Positions 62,324-64,000 of a stretch of DNA of 64,000 bases are shown here, piece after piece. This stretch comes from Arthrobacter rhizosphaerae (GTDB lineage: Bacteria > Actinomycetota > Actinomycetes > Actinomycetales > Micrococcaceae): positions 1 to 64,000 of the forward strand of contig NZ_JALLAN010000020.1 in the NCBI RefSeq assembly GCF_023062595.1, in the 5' to 3' direction. The notes beneath the pieces were generated by a model that was given only the letters and a program-made list of their open reading frames with translations, searched no databases and was not told the origin of the DNA. The first letter of the stretch is position 1. Each line of letters starts with the position of its first letter. The position numbers were made by a program, and so were the translations under genes.

Positions 62324-64000
62324 TCAGTTCGCGGCGTCGGCGGAGTGGTCCTCGAAGGCTTCGAGGGGCGGGCAGGAGCAGATCAGGTTCCGGTCTCCCA
62401 AAGCGCCGTCAATTCGGCCTACCGGGGGGAAGTACTTGTCCTGCTTCAGCGAGTGCACGGGGAAAACAGCCTGTTCGCGCGGGTAACCCCGGTCCCAGTC
62501 ACTGCTGATCGCTGCCGCCGCCGTGTGGGGCGCGTTCCGGAGCGGGCTCTCGGCCACGGAGAAGTCCCCGTCTGCCACCTGGTCGATCTCGGCGCGGATG
62601 GAGATCATGGCCTCAATGAAGCGGTCCATTTCACCGAGATCCTCCGACTCTGTGGGTTCCACCATCAGTGTTCCTGCTACCGGGAACGCCAGCGTCGGGG
62701 CGTGGAAACCGTAATCGATCAGGCGCTTTGCAACATCCTCTGCCGTGACGCCTGTCCTGGCCGTAAGTTCGCGCAGGTCCAGTATGCACTCGTGGGCCAC
62801 CAGCCCGCCTTCGCCGGTGTAGAGGACCGGGAAGAAGTCGTTCAGTCTGGCGGCGATGTAGTTGGCCGCAAGCAAGGCTGATTTCGTGGCATCGGTCAGT
62901 CCCTGGCCGCCCATGAGCTTCACATAGGCCCAGGAGATGGGGAGCACGCCGGCGGAGCCAAAGCGCGAGGCCGAAATGGGAACGTCGTTGCCTTCGGTCC
63001 AGGTCGCAGCGTTCCCAGGCATGAACGGGGCCAAGTGGGCCTTGGCTGCAACAGGTCCGACGCCGGGTCCGCCGCCGCCATGCGGGATGCAGAACGTCTT
63101 GTGGAGGTTGAGGTGGGAGACGTCGCCGCCGAACTTGCCGGGCTGGGCCAGCCCTACGAGGGCGTTGAGGTTGGCGCCGTCGATGTAAACCTGTCCGCCG
63201 GCTGCGTGGATGGCATCGCATACCTCGCGGACGTCGGCGTCGTACACACCGTGCGTGGACGGGTAGGTGATCATGATCGCGGAGAGCGCGTCCTTGTGGG
63301 CGTCGATCTTCGCCTGCAGATCAGCGTGATCAATGGTGCCGTCGGAGGCAGTGGCAACCACCACCACTTTCATTCCGGCGAGGACCGCGGACGCAGCGTT
63401 AGTGCCGTGGGCGGAGGCTGGGATGAGGCAGACGTTGCGCTGGGAATCGCCGCGGGACCGGTGGTAGCCGCGGATGGCCAGCAGTCCGGCAAGTTCCCCC
63501 TGGGAACCTGCGTTGGGCTGGATGGACACTTGGTCGTAGCCCGTAATCTCAGTCAGCTCGGCCTCGAGGTCAGCGATGAGTTCGCGCCAACCCTCCGTTT
63601 GCGAATCGGGTGCGAACGGATGGATGGAAGCGAATTCCGGCCAGGAAATGGCTTCCATCTCGGCAGTCGCGTTCAGCTTCATGGTGCAGGAACCCAGCGG
63701 GATCATGGTCCGGTCCAGGGCAAGGTCGCGGTCCGAGAGCTTGCGGACGTACCGCAGCAGCTGGGTCTCGGACCGGTGGGTGCTGAATACAGGATGCTGC
63801 AGGTAGTCGGAGGTACGCTCGACGGCCGGCTCCAGCCCAAAGGAACTCCCTGAACCGGCGCGTGCCTCCACTACTGCGACGCCGAAAGCGGCACAGACAG
63901 CGGCGACGATGTCCGCCGTCGTCGCTTCATCCGCGGAGATCCCCAGGGTGTCCGCATCGATGGCTCGGAGGTTGATCCCCCGGGCCTCAGCAGCGGCGAG
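62324..64000 (-). CDS. gcvP: Glycine dehydrogenase (decarboxylating), P protein, C-terminal part
   Basis: About 558 C-terminal residues are in the window; the frame stays open to the right edge, so the start is outside (the full protein is normally ~950 aa). The PLP lysine is in LNLHKTFCIPHGGGGPG. MIPLGSCTMKLNATAEM and HGTNAASAVLAGM are typical. It decarboxylates glycine and passes the aminomethyl group to GcvH. It is first in the run gcvP-gcvT and lies 11 bp ahead of gcvT. Confidence 0.96.
   Translation of the reverse strand, partial: LAAAEARGINLRAIDADTLGISADEATTADIVAAVCAAFGVAVVEARAGSGSSFGLEPAVERTSDYLQHPVFSTHRSETQLLRYVRKLSDRDLALDRTMIPLGSCTMKLNATAEMEAISWPEFASIHPFAPDSQTEGWRELIADLEAELTEITGYDQVSIQPNAGSQGELAGLLAIRGYHRSRGDSQRNVCLIPASAHGTNAASAVLAGMKVVVVATASDGTIDHADLQAKIDAHKDALSAIMITYPSTHGVYDADVREVCDAIHAAGGQVYIDGANLNALVGLAQPGKFGGDVSHLNLHKTFCIPHGGGGPGVGPVAAKAHLAPFMPGNAATWTEGNDVPISASRFGSAGVLPISWAYVKLMGGQGLTDATKSALLAANYIAARLNDFFPVLYTGEGGLVAHECILDLRELTARTGVTAEDVAKRLIDYGFHAPTLAFPVAGTLMVEPTESEDLGEMDRFIEAMISIRAEIDQVADGDFSVAESPLRNAPHTAAAAISSDWDRGYPREQAVFPVHSLKQDKYFPPVGRIDGALGDRNLICSCPPLEAFEDHSADAAN

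Overview
The window looks like chromosomal DNA of a high-GC actinobacterium of the Micrococcaceae, most likely Arthrobacter or a close relative (inference from GC-rich codon use, GTG/TTG starts, and families such as DUF3027, DUF3263, DUF6457, a DtxR/IdeR regulator, XPB-type helicase, FemX-like transferase, WXG100 proteins and ydaO-type riboswitches). Almost all of it is ordinary, densely coded core chromosome. No prophage, transposase, integrase, CRISPR array or rRNA was seen. One tRNA (Arg, CCT anticodon) is present.

Layout. 0-7.4 kb: sucCD, a lipoprotein, the PcrA/UvrD helicase, an inositol-monophosphatase-family enzyme and a small membrane protein. 7.5-10.3 kb: an accessory-looking operon with an unrecognised protein, a WXG100 domain fused by homology (but split by an apparent -1 frameshift) to an alpha/beta-hydrolase, and a lipoprotein; this is the best candidate for an undescribed module, a type VII secretion-linked lipase with a partner lipoprotein. 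10.3-17.4 kb: DUF998 protein, tRNA-Arg, a DUF6314-like/NUDIX pair, an ABC exporter and an ABC-F ATPase with a structured leader, then a double-HTH protein coupled to a multi-pass membrane protein. 17.6-24.8 kb: GH38 alpha-mannosidase, a molybdenum-cofactor cluster (mobA-DUF6457-moeA, then fdhD) and an HNH nuclease. 25-29.8 kb: a Tat-exported beta-helix protein and three cell-wall hydrolases, two of them behind c-di-AMP (ydaO) riboswitches. 29.9-41.5 kb: ideR, serC, DUF3027, a cold-shock protein, two XPB-type helicase genes, a two-component system, a lone WXG100 protein and an RNase HI fusion. 41.5-47.1 kb: groEL under CIRCE control, a solute-binding lipoprotein coupled to a cold-shock gene, LytR_C and DUF3263 proteins, ung. 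47.2-57.6 kb: a 2021-residue Ig/FN3 surface protein, a siderophore-interacting protein behind a DtxR-type box, a ThrE-type exporter, a FemX-like transferase and TspO. 57.6-64 kb: sdaA-glyA-gcvH-gcvT-gcvP, running off the right edge.

How the genes work together. gcvP/T/H cleave glycine, GlyA interconverts glycine and serine, and SdaA deaminates serine to pyruvate; SerC elsewhere in the window feeds serine synthesis. IdeR very probably controls the siderophore-interacting protein through the box at 53345-53363. Cell-wall turnover enzymes (NlpC/P60, M23) are tied to c-di-AMP sensing. MobA, MoeA and FdhD mature molybdenum enzymes that are not encoded here. Function calls rest on motifs read by eye; no database search was run.
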